64,000 nt of DNA. It comes from Takakia lepidozioides (taxonomy: Eukaryota > Streptophyta > Takakiopsida > Takakiales > Takakiaceae). Position numbers and translations under genes: made by a program. This document shows positions 11,047 to 22,772 of the stretch, piece after piece (position 1 is the stretch's first letter; each line of letters starts with the position of its first letter). The notes beneath the pieces were generated by a model. That model was not told the DNA's origin and searched no databases. It worked only from the letters and a program-made list of their open reading frames with translations. The stretch is taken from positions 72,416,001 through 72,480,000 of the forward strand of contig CM060733.1 of NCBI GenBank assembly GCA_030704615.1, given 5' to 3'.

Positions 11047-14000
11047 ATGTTATTTCGTCGCCGAATCGGCCATCATTGTCTAACTTACTGGCTATGGAAT
11101 CAAACCTCCCACCTTCATGCATGTAGCTTGAAACAATACTTTCCACTTCAATGTGCGACTTCCAATCGTCGATGGACTCCGCATGGTGCCTGTGAGCCTT
11201 CGTCTGTCGCTATACTGAACATCGCACTTGCCAACTTCGTGCGGTGTTCGATGGCTCCGAATTCCTACGCTATAGTTTGCTGTCCTCCGCAACTTGGGAG
11301 AGCCTGGATCCCAAACGAGGGAGGACTTTGCAGAATGACTGAAACTTACCTTTGTTCCAAATTCAAGCTCAAACCGGGCACAGTTTATTTGGAAGAAGAA
11401 AGGAAGGATGTTCCTGGACAGGTTGACGAGACCATTGTCGTGCTAGGTAACGACGGAGGTTGCGGAATCGAATGGCACATACCCCCATCAGACACCATCC
11501 TGTACAGAGCTGTGGGAATGCCCATTCCCTTTCCGAATCAGTCGCTGCCCACACCATCCACAAAGGAGTCCGGAAACCGACAGGCGGCCACTGCCAACAG
11601 AGAGGTATGCAACGATAATCATTCCCGACCTGGACCGTCAAGACCCTCCATAGCTTCTCGTGTGGACGTATTTGACATTTCCGACGAGGAAGATGATTGC
11701 ATTGAGGTACCCATGTCCTCCACACGGTCGTTCAAATCCGGCATGGACGTCTCTGTAGGTGCTACGCATGTGCCCTCGAGCATAACTCCAACCCGGTCCA
11801 TTGTGCAGCTCCTACGACAACATCACCTCGATGGTTCTCGCTCCGAGCTGGCTGCTCTCGACTATGCCAAATTCCCAGTCAGAAAGGTAACGTTTCTGCC
11901 TCCCGAAGTCGATGGCAATGTCATCTTCGAGTTTCCACCTGTTTCTTCGTCAAACAAAGCCTCCGGGATGTTAACAGACATGGATCGAAAGCATGACGGA
12001 CACCCCTGGTGTGTGACGAAGACCAGTAGCACGAAAATTACAGATGGTGTTCGTGTACGATATGTCCTCTGTGCGGGGTTGCTGAGGTGCCTCAATCCCA
12101 CCTGCTTCCACTTTCTCTCCAAAGGAGGGCGGAGAAACGAGACGGATTGGACTAGCACAACGCATCATCCATTCATTGTCTCCAGCCAACCTCCTGCGGG
12201 TTCTTTCAAGTGTGCACATTGCAAAGAACCACCGACGTGCATGTCCATGTGCAGAGCCAAGCAATATTACGTAATCCATTTGCTCCTGGACTTGACTAGA
12301 GCTTGCATACACGTTGGGGTCCACTGCCACCCCTTGGCGAGAGGCAACATGCGTGAGGCTGTGCAGGAATCACACGACATCATAAAAGAGGAGGTGAAAT
12401 TGAGCCCCGGAGCCAGACCAAAGCAGATTCAGCTGAAGGCAGCCCACAAGATTGCTCTTGGCAAAATCATGTCTGAAGATGGTTCCGACCGAGAGCCCTT
12501 GACCGAAGACGAGATGCGTGACCTCTTGGAGTCCGTCTCGCACGTTTGTAGTCCGAATGTGCGGAATCACATCGTATCTTGCAAGCAGGAGTTCGGCAGG
12601 GGGTCAGACATGTACTCAATCCTGGAGGTGAAACGAATGACTGGATATGACTACATCCAAGGTAGCAGGTTTCCAGGGCAAGGCAGCGAATCCGATCGTT
12701 GTTACATTTTCAAAATGTCGACGTGTGGGCCTGGGAGTGGAGTCGACTTGGTCACTCGCATGACAACTGGAAACTTGTCGAATGCTTGGGTGATGTTTGA
12801 TCACATCAAGCAAATTACAAACCATCAGTGGGTGACTATGGGTGCGCATGTTTATGACTATCACTCCAAGAGGCTCATGACGATTGCAATCTGCGAGATG
12901 AAAGGGGAGGACACACAGTCCGAGATGCATCTGTGGGAGGACATAAACGAGCAGATGGCAAGGGCGGGATTGCCAGAGCCCAATTTCAGGGGATTCATGG
13001 CAGACAACGCTCAGGCCAACTGGGCAGCGGTGCGGCGTGTGTACGGTGAGGACCCCAATGTTCCAATGGAGGGGAAAGAGAGATCCTGTGGATTCCATTG
13101 GATGCAGAGTCTATCCCACTACACTACCAAATTTGTTGCTAGCTCATTCCAGGCTGAACACCGTGTCCTTTGTACGGCGTGGAAGGATGCACCCACATTT
13201 GATGACGCGGAGGTTAAGTTTGCTATCATCGAGGCTTGGTGGAACACGTCAGGTGCAGTGGAGACAACCAATCTGGGAGCATTGCACAGCTGGTTGGGGT
13301 GGTGGCATTTTCGGTATCGACAGTTCGGACAGTACATGCGGGAGGTAGGCTGCTGTCATTTTCGTTCATTTGTCTTTCTGTTACGGACATTTCGATTGGT
13401 CCCTCACCATTGTTTGTGTCCTTCTAGGAGCGGTGCTTGGATTCCGACACAGACATGCCGAACACGAATATGGCAGAATCGGTCCACTCCTCCTGGCGAG
13501 CGTCTTCTGCCGCACATCTGGTGGACGTAGTGACGGCCACAACGGAGGACATCGACAGAGCAATCATGCAGCAAGCCTTTATTCAAGTTCCTGAGCGGCA
13601 AACAATGGGGCTTTGGGCCGGACAGGGAGGAATTATTGGTACGAACAGCTTCGAGGTCCAAGAATCCAGTGAAATGGGCGACAACATTGCGAGAGAAGAT
13701 CAAAGGGACGCCTCTGCACCGCAGAGGTGAACACCTAGAGGGGGACGTCCGGACTCGCCCTGTCAGGCGGAGGATTGAAGAGGAACCCGGGTGCGAAGAG
13801 GATTCCTGGAGATCCGACAGGAACATTCGGACAGCACCTCGAGGTCCCGTCATGTTGCCGCACAATGTGTCTTCCAGCAGTGGAAGCCCAAGAAATTCCA
13901 GATCGTCGTCGCCTTCAACCGGGGATTTCGTGCGAGAAATTCCCACCGCTCCCTTGCCCCAGATTCCGCCCGCTGTTATGCAGTATGGCCAAGCCATTGT

Positions 14001-14830
14001 GGAGACGACTGTGTCTGCATCACAGTGGAGAATTGCTCGTACAAAGCCGTCGTTTCGAGGAAGGTGTTCCGCAATTCGTGTGGACACACGTCAACGTTGT
14101 TTAGAGATGATAAGGAGGAATCCAGATGGGGCTGTCCCTGCTCCTACTTTTACAGGAAGATTTGTCCATGCAAAGTTTGCGGAGGCGACAACCACCCAGT
14201 TCTGGTTCTGCAGGCACGACATTATGACTTGCGTGTATGGAAAGCCCAAGTACGGCATACAAACAATGCCAGAGGCTCCCCCGGTGTGGCCGGTGGAACC
14301 AGGCTGCGATCTGAGTCAGGTTGAGGCCCTTACCGCCGCAGGATTTCGGATGGTGCAGCGCACTGACGTCCCCAGACAACCATTTCCGCTTCCACAGCCT
14401 CCACCACCAACCCCTGTGAGAGCAAGAACAATGGGACACGACAGCTCTAAGCATCCTACACACCGTTGGGGGAAACCGAAGAGGCGGCGACCTCCCTCAA
14501 AAGTGAACGAGACAAAGATGGGGAATGCATTTCGGATGAACTGTACAATCCAGAGCTCGACTGAAGTGCCCCCACCAGGATTCGGGCGTGTGTATCAGAT
14601 GGCCACGGCGGGCTCAGCTGTTCGCAATGAGGTGTACACCATCACCATTTCAGAATTACCCACTTGCAATTGCACCGACTTCCAGATCATGGCGAACAAG
14701 GGGGCATCATACTGCCCTTGCAAGCATTTGTACTACGTGTACCTAAAGAGACTCCGTTGTAATTCCACACTCATCACTTCATACATGCACCAGGGTTGAG
14801 CCCCCAGGAGGTTCACACTCTTCTAAATAT
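11047..14830 (+). pseudogene. SWIM zinc-finger DDE-type transposase (copy 2, two exons, frameshifted)
   Basis: Exon 1 (from about 11047, or the ATG at 11335, to 13344) has an N-terminal domain, an acidic linker (DISDEEDDCIEVP), a Cys-rich module (CLNPTCFHF, CAHCKEPPTC) and a DDE-like core. The core shows VYDYHSKRLMTIAICEM with D at 12856, FMADNAQANWAAVRRVYG with D at 13003, and CGFH, fitting the CxxH motif of MULE/hAT/KDZ transposases. An 83-bp intron (GTAGGC...CTTCTAG, 13345-13427) separates exon 2 (13428 to about 14830), which ends in a SWIM finger (CNC...CKHLYYVYLKRL). Comparison with the minus copy shows a frameshift at about 13570-13585 and another at about 14755-14785, so it is inactive as read. 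Known role of the class: cut-and-paste DNA transposition in the nucleus. The superfamily is uncertain; SWIM plus 8-bp target duplications points to KDZ/Zisupton-like rather than classical MULE. Confidence 0.85.
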
Positions 14831-15691
14831 GGATCCAGGGGACCAGTGAGCTTGGCTTGCAGTCCCAATACAATGGTACGCCCATCCTTTTCGGATAGTA
14901 GAACTGTACTGCTGCCAGTACCTCAGACTCTGGCCACAGAAAGGTCCAACATATGTCTTGCCTACCAGTGACCTGTTTTGCTCGAACTAAGATATTACTA
15001 TATCGTTCACTTGTTTCCACGTGCATGTATTTTTGTATGTTGGAGGGTTCATGTTTTTCTGCTTTCCGAAAACTTGCTTTCCTCATTCGACCTCCGACAA
15101 GGAAATGCGGCGCCGCATTTCCAAGTATCGTCGTAGGTACTGGTAGAGGCGGCCTTCGCCAACACCAAACCGCTCCGAAATTTCGCACGTGCGAACCCTA
15201 ATGCGGCACCTTATTTCCCAGTTCAGTTGCAAACCTTTCCCGCCGAATACCCGAAGAAGACAGAATTGTGAAGTACTGCAGACTGTATTGGTGTAGACTC
15301 CATTGGTTCAATCGCGGCAAAAGGGTCAGCTTCATTCCAATGTTAAGGCATGTAAAACCGCGGAATACTCTATACAGGCCAGTATGCGACGTCCTTTTGC
15401 AGTGGTATACTGGATTTCCCGTTGCACGGTCACTTATTTCCATGAGCGGATCTATAAAACCATGAGCGAACTTGTTACTGACGACATATCTTTGCCGCAT
15501 TACATGATCTGGAACGTCCAAAAACGGCAAGGTCAAATAAAAAACTATTATTTTAATACTTGTTTAATCTGCCGCATTTCCAAATTTGGAGGAGTCCGCT
15601 CATGAAATCCGCGTATCTTAGACTTCGGCTCACCGCTCATGCGGCTCATGGCTCATGGCTCATGGTTTCTGCTCATGAAATAGTAAACCTC
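14831..15691 (+). mobile_element. 3' terminal region of copy 2
   Basis: It is non-coding. It contains one perfect GGAAATGCGGCGCCGCATTT palindrome (15103-15124), a partial one (AATGCGGCACC, about 15200), and a terminal block of CTCATG repeats from 15596 ending in GCTCATGAAATAGTAAACCT. The palindrome variant is the same as in the array at the other end of this copy and differs from that of the 28-39 kb copy. Confidence 0.75.
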
Positions 15692-16363
15692 CTGTAAAAA
15701 CCCAGCCAGTCCAGTGGAAGAGGTGGGAGGGTTGAGCTCAAACAGGATGTCCCCATCAAACTGTGCTGGCACGTATTGAACCCGTTGCACAGGAAGGGAC
15801 TCCCAGTCAACAAAACGCAGCTCGCTCTTGCACCCAGGCACACCTGCGAGGGCTTTCAATTTTGGAATGACACTCGTTATCTCTTGCAATTCGTCATCAT
15901 CCAATGACGGAGTCTGCACTGGCGGAGGAATCTCAGAAACATCCTCCGAGGACGAGTCTGAAAGAGTCACGAAGGTAGTGGATGTGCTCACCTCTTGTTT
16001 CACAGGAACTGTGCCCTTCTGTTGCACGACCGATGCTGCAGTGCCAGGGGTAACGACCGATCATGCTGATTGTCTTCTCTCTTTTCCAAGGACACGGTAT
16101 GTGCCTGGAAGGACTCTCCACTTCCTTCCACACTTGCCAACCAATGGTTTCTCCAAGTGCCCAGAATCCAAATTCCCATCCTCGTCATACACCTCTTTTT
16201 GAACAAGGAGAGAACCCAACTCCAGCGGGAACACTGTAACCAGCTCATCCTCATGAACAATTGCAAACCCATCGTCGTCTGCAGTGGCAGTCAGTGGAAG
16301 AGTACCTACATTGGAATGGAATCGAGCAAGTGTATCTCGCTCCCTCGACATGTCTTCCCTCAC
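15692..16363 (-). pseudogene. N-terminal relic of a diverged transposase
   Basis: Minus-strand residues from about 16363 (DELVTVFPLELGSLLVQKE, GTYRVLG) and from 16027 to 15655 (DSSSEDVSEIP, KSELRFVDWESLPVQRVQYV, FDGDILFELNPPTSSTGLAG) align in order with the transposase N-terminus (TETYLCSKFKLKPGTVYLEE, DISDEEDDCIEVP, RSELAALDYAKFPVRKVTFL, VDGNVIFEFPPVSSSNKASG). A frame change lies at about 16030-16065. The protein stops where copy 2 begins, so copy 2 probably inserted into it. Divergence is much greater than between copies 1, 2 and 3. The 17-24 kb hairpin array and ParB-like gene lie on its promoter side, matching the divergent layout of the intact element. Confidence 0.75.
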
Positions 16364-17200
16364 TGAACGAAAGTTGCGGAATCCTCAAACTGATAGCCCG
16401 CAATTACCGAAAGGGGAATTAAGACAAGCAAACCGAGGTCAACAAGGCTAGCTCCAATCCAAAGGTTGCAGGTGATGCATGCAAAGGATGTGGGGATGAG
16501 ATGCACCTTCACTTCGGAAACAGCAACGCCAAGAGGCACTAACCAGAAAAACTGTTTTCAAATACTACAAGAAGCCGTGCTGTTTATGGATGAAAACAAA
16601 CACTGAAAACGACATGAAACCATCCATTATGAAAAGACGGCAATAACCCTGGAGAGCAATAAACAGGAAGACCACAAATGTCATGAGGTTGTGCTGTGCC
16701 AGAAGAGCACAGCACAAACACTGACACTGCAGAAGATACCTCGCACGAATGCGTGCCAGACATGGTCGTATCCGACAGAACCCTTTATGCCGAATGACCC
16801 CATGGCGACGGTAACGGTAAACTGCAAACCACAGGGTAGGCAGTACAACACACATGGATGCATATGTGAAGCATAACAATTATTGCGGATCTGCAAGAAC
16901 TGCTCGAAAATGAACTAGCATTAGATTTCTACGGCACATCCGAATTTGAAAGAAAGCACGAAGGCCGCGGTGTATTGGCAGGCGGCGCAGTACATCTGAC
17001 ATATATCGCTAATGCATGCAACGGATGTACTTTTTTTCTTGCGCTTTATTGCTTGGATAATACGGAGACGACGGAATGGATGAATTCCGTTCGCACACAA
17101 TAACAACACCCGCATCCAAATATGGTTGATAACGTCCAATTTTGATTTTGGTTACATGCCATAGCAGCACTTGTTACAAACGTCAAACTGGAGAGCTCTA
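16364..17200. other. Intergenic stretch, nothing recognised
   Basis: It lies between the divergent old transposase relic and the acidic exon, so it is in the position of a bidirectional promoter. No repeat, palindrome array or coding signature was seen. Confidence 0.35.
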
Positions 17201-17230
17201 GAGGCATCGTGGGGAGCCCTTGTTTCCAGC

Positions 17231-17632
17231 GTAGGAGGAAGAGAAGGAAGTCACTATACTTCACGAGCTCTAGAAACATGAATAGAGCCAGAGATAGAAT
17301 GAGGATGGAAAGAGTGGACGAAGAGGAAAAGGAGGTAGAAGAGGGAGTAAAGGAAAGTGTGGCGATGGAGGAGCAGGAATCAGCAGAAGAACAGCAGCCC
17401 GCCATAGTTCCAAGGACAGATGAAGAGGACACCGCATCTGAGGGAGAGACAGACGAGATGGAAGAGGATGTTGAAGGTGGCTTCACGAGGAGTCTGCCTG
17501 CGGGAAAGAGGAAGGGGGAGAGGCTCACGTACCCGCTCGGCGCAGAGAGCAGCCCGAAGCGCAAAGGGTCCCCGGCAATTGGGGAGTCTTCTGGAGCAGC
17601 CAAGAAAAAGGTGAAATTCTTAAGACCCACAT
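17231..17632 (+). CDS. Acidic, NLS-bearing exon of unknown function
   Basis: An open plus-strand stretch begins after a possible splice acceptor (TTGTTTCCAG ending at 17230) and reaches a possible donor (AAAAAG|GTGAAA, 17632/17633); the frame closes with TGA at 17647. The translation has basic clusters at both ends (RRRKRRK; KRKG and AAKKK) around a very acidic Glu-rich middle (DEEEKEVEEGV, DEEDTASEGETDEMEEDVEG), which suggests a nuclear protein. The first in-frame ATG is at 17277. Inference: it may be the first coding exon of the ParB-like gene at 22773, since a phase-0 junction to CTAGAG|GAGAAG (22773) would be in frame, putting the 5-kb hairpin array in an intron. Alternatively it is an independent gene. 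The long minus-strand ORF over it is treated as a shadow. Confidence 0.4.
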
Positions 17633-17699
17633 TTCTGTTTCGTTGCTGATATGAATATAGCCCACACAGGACATCTGCACCACACTGAAAGCACCGCAA

Positions 17700-20600
17700 A
17701 CTGGTAGCCCAAACAGTGTGCGGCAACGCACACTTTTTGGGCCTACCAATTTGCTTGATTGTTCAGGTGCGAAACGCCCAAACTTGGGCACTATAGCAGG
17801 TTCAACACAACCCAAATTGCAACCTCAAACAGTGTAAGTTGAGCTGAACATTTCACTGCTGTTTCCGTCTGGATATCGGTTTTCCAGGATATGTATGTCA
17901 GGACGACAGAACCCTTCAGTGGCAGCTCAAACAGTGTGCGTTGGCGCACACTGATTGAGCTCTACATGTCTCGGTTTTCTCCGTGTCGAATTCGCCCTTT
18001 AGGGCACGTTTCTGATGATGGAATAACCATTCAGTGGCAGCTCAAACAGTGTGCGTTGGCGCACACTGTTTGAGCTGAACATGTAAGTGTTTTTTCCGAT
18101 TGAAATTTGGACTTCCAGGGCAGGTTTATGATGATGAAATAACCATTCAGTGGCAGCTCAAACAGTGTGCGTTGGCGCACACCATTTCAGCTGAACATGT
18201 CACTGTTTTTTTGGTGTTAGAATTCCGCATTTAGGGCACGTTTCTGAGGATGAAATAACCATTCAGTGGCAGCTGAAACAGTGTGCGTTGGCGCACATTG
18301 TTTGAGCTGTACATGTCACTATTTTTTTGGTGGTAAATTCGGACTTCCATTGCAGGTTTATGATGATGAAATAACCATTCAGTGGCAGCTCAAACAGTGT
18401 GCGTTGGCGCACACTGTCTGAGCTGTACATGTCACTGTTTTGTTGGTGTTACATTCGGACTTCCAGGGCAGGTTTATGATGATGAAATAACCATTCAGTG
18501 GCAGCTCAAACAGTGTGCGTTGGCGCACACCGTTTCAGCTGAACATGTCACTGTTTTTTTGGTGTTAGAATTCGGCATTTAGGGCACGTTTCTGAGGATG
18601 AAATAACCATTCAGTGGCAGCTGAAACAGTGTGCGTTGGCGCACATTGTTTGAGCTGTACATGTCACTATTTTTTTGGTGTTAAATTCGGACTTCCATTG
18701 CAGGTTTATGATGATGAAATAACCATTCAGTGGCAGCTCAAACAGTGTGCGTTGGCGCACACTGTCTGAGCTGTACATGTCACTGTTTTTTTGGTGTTAA
18801 ATTCGGACTTCCAGGGCAGGTTTATGATGATGAAATAACCATTCAGTGGCAGCTCAAACAGTGTGCGTTGGCGCACACTGTTTGAGTTGAACATACAAGT
18901 GTTTTTTCCGATTGAAATTCGGCATTTAGTGCACGTTTCTATGGATGAAATAACCATTCAGTGGCAGCTTAAACAATGTGCGTTGGCGCACACTGTTTGA
19001 GCTGTACATGTCACTATTTTTTTGGTGTTAAATTCGGACTTCCAGGGCAGGTTTATGATCATGAAATAACCATTCAGTGGCAGCTCAAACAGTGTGCGTT
19101 GGCGCACACTGTTTGAGCTGTACATGTCACTATTTTTTTCGTGTTGAATTCGGACTTCCAGGGCAGGTTTATGATGATGAAATAACCATTCAGTGGCAGC
19201 TCAAACAGTGTGCGTTGGCCCACAATGTTTGAGCTGTACATGTCACTGTTTTTTTAGTGTTAAATTCGGACTTCCAGGGCAGGTTTATGATGATGAAATA
19301 ACCATTCAGTGGCAGCTCAAACAGTGTGCGTTGGCGCACATTGTTTCAGCTGAACATGTCACTGTTTTTTTGGTGTTAGAATTCGGCATTTAGGGCACGT
19401 TTCTGAGGATGAAATAACCATTCAGCGGCAGCTGAAACAGTGTGCGTTGGCGCACACTGTTTGAGCTGTACATGTCACTATTTTTTTGGTGTTAAATTCG
19501 GACTTCCATTGCAGGTTGATGATGATGAAATAACCATTCAGTGGCAGCTCAAATAGTGTGCGTTGGCGCACACTGTCTGAGCTGTATATGTCACTGTTTT
19601 TTTGGTGTTAAATTCGGACTTCCAGGGCAGGTTTATGATGATGAAATAACCATTCAGTGGCAGGGTTTAGGGTGTGCGTTGGCGCACACTGTTTGAGTTG
19701 AACATGTAAGTATTTTTTCCGATTGAAATTCGGCATTTAGTGCACGTTTCTGAGGATGAAATAACCATTCAGTGGCAGCTCAAACAGTGTGCGTTGGCGC
19801 ACACTGTTTGAGCTGTACATGTCACTATTTTTTTGGTGTTAAATTTGGACTTCCAGGGCAGGTTTATGATGATGAAATAATCATTCAGTGGCACCTTAAA
19901 CACTGTGCGTTGGCGCACACTGTTTGAGCTGTACATCTCACTATTTTTTAAGTGTTAAATTCGGACTTCCAGGGCAGGTTTATGATGATGAAATAACCAT
20001 TCAGTGGCAGCTCAAACAGTGTGCGTTGGCGCACACTGTTTGAGTTGTACATCTCACTGTTTTTTTAGTGTTAAATTCGGACTTCCAGGGCAGGTTTATG
20101 ATGATGAAATAACCATTCAGTGGCAGCTCAAAGAGTGTGCGTTGGCGCACACTGTTTCAGCTGAACATGTCACTGTTTTTTTGGTGTTAGAATTCGGCAT
20201 TTAGGGCACGTTTCTAAGGATGAAATAACCATTCAGTGGCAGCTGAAACAATGTGTGTTGGCGCACACTGTTTGAGCTGTACATGTCACTATTTTTTTGG
20301 TGTTAAATTCGGACTTCCATTGCAGGTTTATGATGATGAAATAACCATTCAGTGGCAGCTCAAACAGTGTGCGTTGGCGCACACTGTTTCAGCTGAACAT
20401 GTCACTGTTTTTTTCGTGTTAAATTCGGCATTTAGGGCAGGATTCTGAGGATGAAATAACCATTTAGTGGCAGCTGAAACAGTGTGCGTTGGCGCACACT
20501 GTTTGAGCTGTACATGTCACTGTTTTTTTGGTTTTAAAATTTGGCATTTAGGGCATGTTTCTGAGGATGAAATAACCATTCAGTGGCAGCTCAAACAGTG

Positions 20601-22720
20601 TGCGTTGGCGCACACTGTTTGAGCTGTACATGTCACTATTTTTTTGGTGTTAAATTCGGACTTCCAGGGCAGGTTTATGATGATGAAATAACCATTCAGT
20701 GGCAGCTCAAACACTGTGCGTTGGCGCACACTGTTTGAGCTGTACATGTCACTATTTTTTTAGTGTTAAATTCGGACTTCCAGGGCAGGTTTATGATGAT
20801 GAAATAACCATTCAGTGGCAGCTCAAACAGTGTGCGTTGGCGCATACTGTTTGAGCTGAACTTGTAAGTGTTGTTTTGGTGTTAAAATTCGGCATTTAGG
20901 GCACGTTTCTGAGGATGAAATAACCATTCAGTGGCAGCTCAAACAGTGTGCGTTGGCGCACACTGTTTCAGCTGAACATGTCACTGTTTTTTTCGTGTTA
21001 AATTCGGCGTTTAGGGCAGGATGCTGAGGATGAAATAACCATTCAGTGGCAGCTGAAACAGTGTGCGTTGGCGCACACCGTTGGCGCACACTGTTTGAGC
21101 TGAACATGTAAGTGTTTTTTTGGTATTAAAATTTGGCATTTAGGGCATGTTTCTGAGGATGAAATAACCATTCAGTGGCAGCTCAAACAGTGTGCGTTGG
21201 CGGACACTGTTTGAGCTGTACTTGTCACTGTTTTTTTGGTGTTAAATTCGGACTTCCAGGGCAGGTTTATGATGATGAAATAACCATTCAGTGGCAGCTG
21301 AAACAGTGTGCGTTGGCGCACACTGTTTGAGCTGTACATGTCACTGTTTTTTTGGTGTTAAATTCGGACTTCCAGGGCAGGCTTATGATGATGAAATAAC
21401 TATTCAGTGGCAGCTCAAACAGTGTGCGTTGGCGCACACTGTTTGAGCTGTACATGTAACTATTTTTTTGGTGTTAAATTCGGACTTCCAGGGCAGGTTT
21501 ATGATGATGAAATAACCATTCAGTGGCAGCTCAAACAGTGTGCGTTGGCGCACACTGTTTGAGTTGAACATGTAAGTGTTTTTTCCGATTGAAATCGGCA
21601 TTTAGGGCACGTTTCTGAGTATGAAATAACCATTCAGTGGCAGCTCAAACAGTGTGCGTTGGCGCGCACTGTTTGAGCTGAACTTGTAAGTGTTTTTTTG
21701 GTGTTAAAATTCGGCATTTAGGGCACAATTCTGAGGATGAAATAACCATTCAGTGGCAGCTCGGACTTCCAGGGCAGGTTTATGATGATGAAATAACCAT
21801 TCAGTGGCAGCTCAAACAGTGTGCGTTGGCGCACACTGTTTGAGCTGTACATGTCACTGTTTTTTTGGTGTTAAACTTGGACTTCCAGTGCAGGCTTATG
21901 ATGATGAAATAACTATTCAGTGGGAGCTCAACCAGTGTGCGTTGGCGCACACTGTTTGAGCTGTACATGTCACTGTTTTTTTGGTGTTAAATTCGCACTT
22001 CCAGGGCAGGTTTATGATGATGAAATAACCATTCAGTTGCAGCTGAAACAGTGTGCGTTGGCGCACACTGTTTGAGCTGTACATGTCACTATTTTTTTGG
22101 TGTTAAATTCGGACTTCCATTGCAGGTTTATGATGATGAAATAACCATTTAGTGGCAGCTCAAACAGTGTGCGTTGGCGCACATTGTCTGAGCTGTACAT
22201 GTCACTGTTTTTTTGGTGTTAAATTCGGACTTCCAGGGCAGGTTTATGATGATGAAATAACCATTCAGTGGCAGCTCAAACAGTGTGCGTTGGCGCACAC
22301 TGTTTGAGTTGAACATGTAAGTGTTTTTGCCGATTGAAATTCGGCATTTAGGGCACGTTTCTGAGGATGAAATAACCATTCAGTGGCAGCTCAAACAGTG
22401 TGCGTTGGCGCACACTGTTTGAGCTCTACATTTAAGTGTTTTTCCGGTTTAAATTCGGCATTTAGGGCACGTTTCTGAGGATGAAATATCTTGGAGTTTA
22501 CAATGAACACTTACTTGGCACAAGTAGATGTTCAATGATCATTTACATGGCAAGTGAAACAGTGTGCGTCAACGCACACTGTTTGAGCCCACTTTTACAT
22601 TGTCTTTTTCTGTGGAATTCGGCAACATAGGACATGTCTGTGAGGGTCAATGTACACTTACCGGGCAACTTAAAATAGTGTGCGTCAACGCACACTCTTT
22701 GAGCCCACTTTTTCATGCCT
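17700..22720. repeat. 5-kb array of about 40 hairpins, 115-116 bp period
   Basis: Each unit contains the inverted repeat CAGCTCAAACAGTGTGCG - TTGG - CGCACACTGTTTGAGCTG (18-bp arms, 4-base loop) followed by a spacer with TGTCACT, a T-run, GGTGTTAAATTCGGACTTCC or its variant GAATTCGGCATTTAGGGCAC, and GATGAAATAACCATTCAGTG. Loop positions 17941, 18056, 18172 and 18288 show the 115-116 bp period. Two spacer subtypes (AGGGCAGGTTTATGATGATG and AGGGCACGTTTCTGAGGATG) alternate irregularly. Units at both edges differ in the loop (GCAA near 17722; TCAA near 22570 and 22688). There is no protein-coding capacity; small ORFs in it are periodic artefacts. Confidence 0.95.
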
Positions 22721-22772
22721 AAGACGTCGTTTCATGCCTCTCTAATATCAAGTTGAATGAACAACCCTAGAG

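Larger units (their letters stand above)
9478..15691 (+). mobile_element. 5'-truncated copy of the SWIM-transposase transposon (copy 2)
   Basis: It comprises a palindrome array (9478-10850), a plus-strand transposase (11047 to about 14830) and a 3' region ending in CTCATG-rich repeats and the terminus GCTCATGAAATAGTAAACCT at 15671-15690. This terminus is the reverse complement, with one change, of the left end of the intact element at 27814. The partner terminus and any methylase gene on the left side are missing; the array abuts an older relic at about 9470. The candidate target duplication on the right is CTGTAAAA (15692-15699), with no partner visible. Confidence 0.8.

Noticed and set aside
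13345-13530. End of the 827-codon ORF after MREV
   Set aside because: It reads into an 83-bp intron; homology with the minus copy resumes in exon 2 at 13428 in another frame, so the ORF's last 60 residues are not protein.
11047-14830. Assignment of the transposase to classical Mutator (MULE)
   Set aside because: SWIM finger and CxxH motif fit MULE, but the 8-bp rather than 9-11-bp duplication and the terminal structure fit KDZ/Zisupton better. Left open without a profile search.
17046-17726. 226-codon minus-strand ORF rich in Ser
   Set aside because: It is the mirror of the acidic plus-strand exon (GAG/GAA codons read backwards give Ser/Leu/Phe). Basic NLS clusters and splice-like ends support the plus strand.
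17700-22720. CRISPR-like appearance of regularly spaced palindromic repeats
   Set aside because: Spacers are not unique; they are themselves repeated with drift. The period is 115-116 bp, the genome is a plant one, and no cas genes are present. It is a tandem array of hairpin units.
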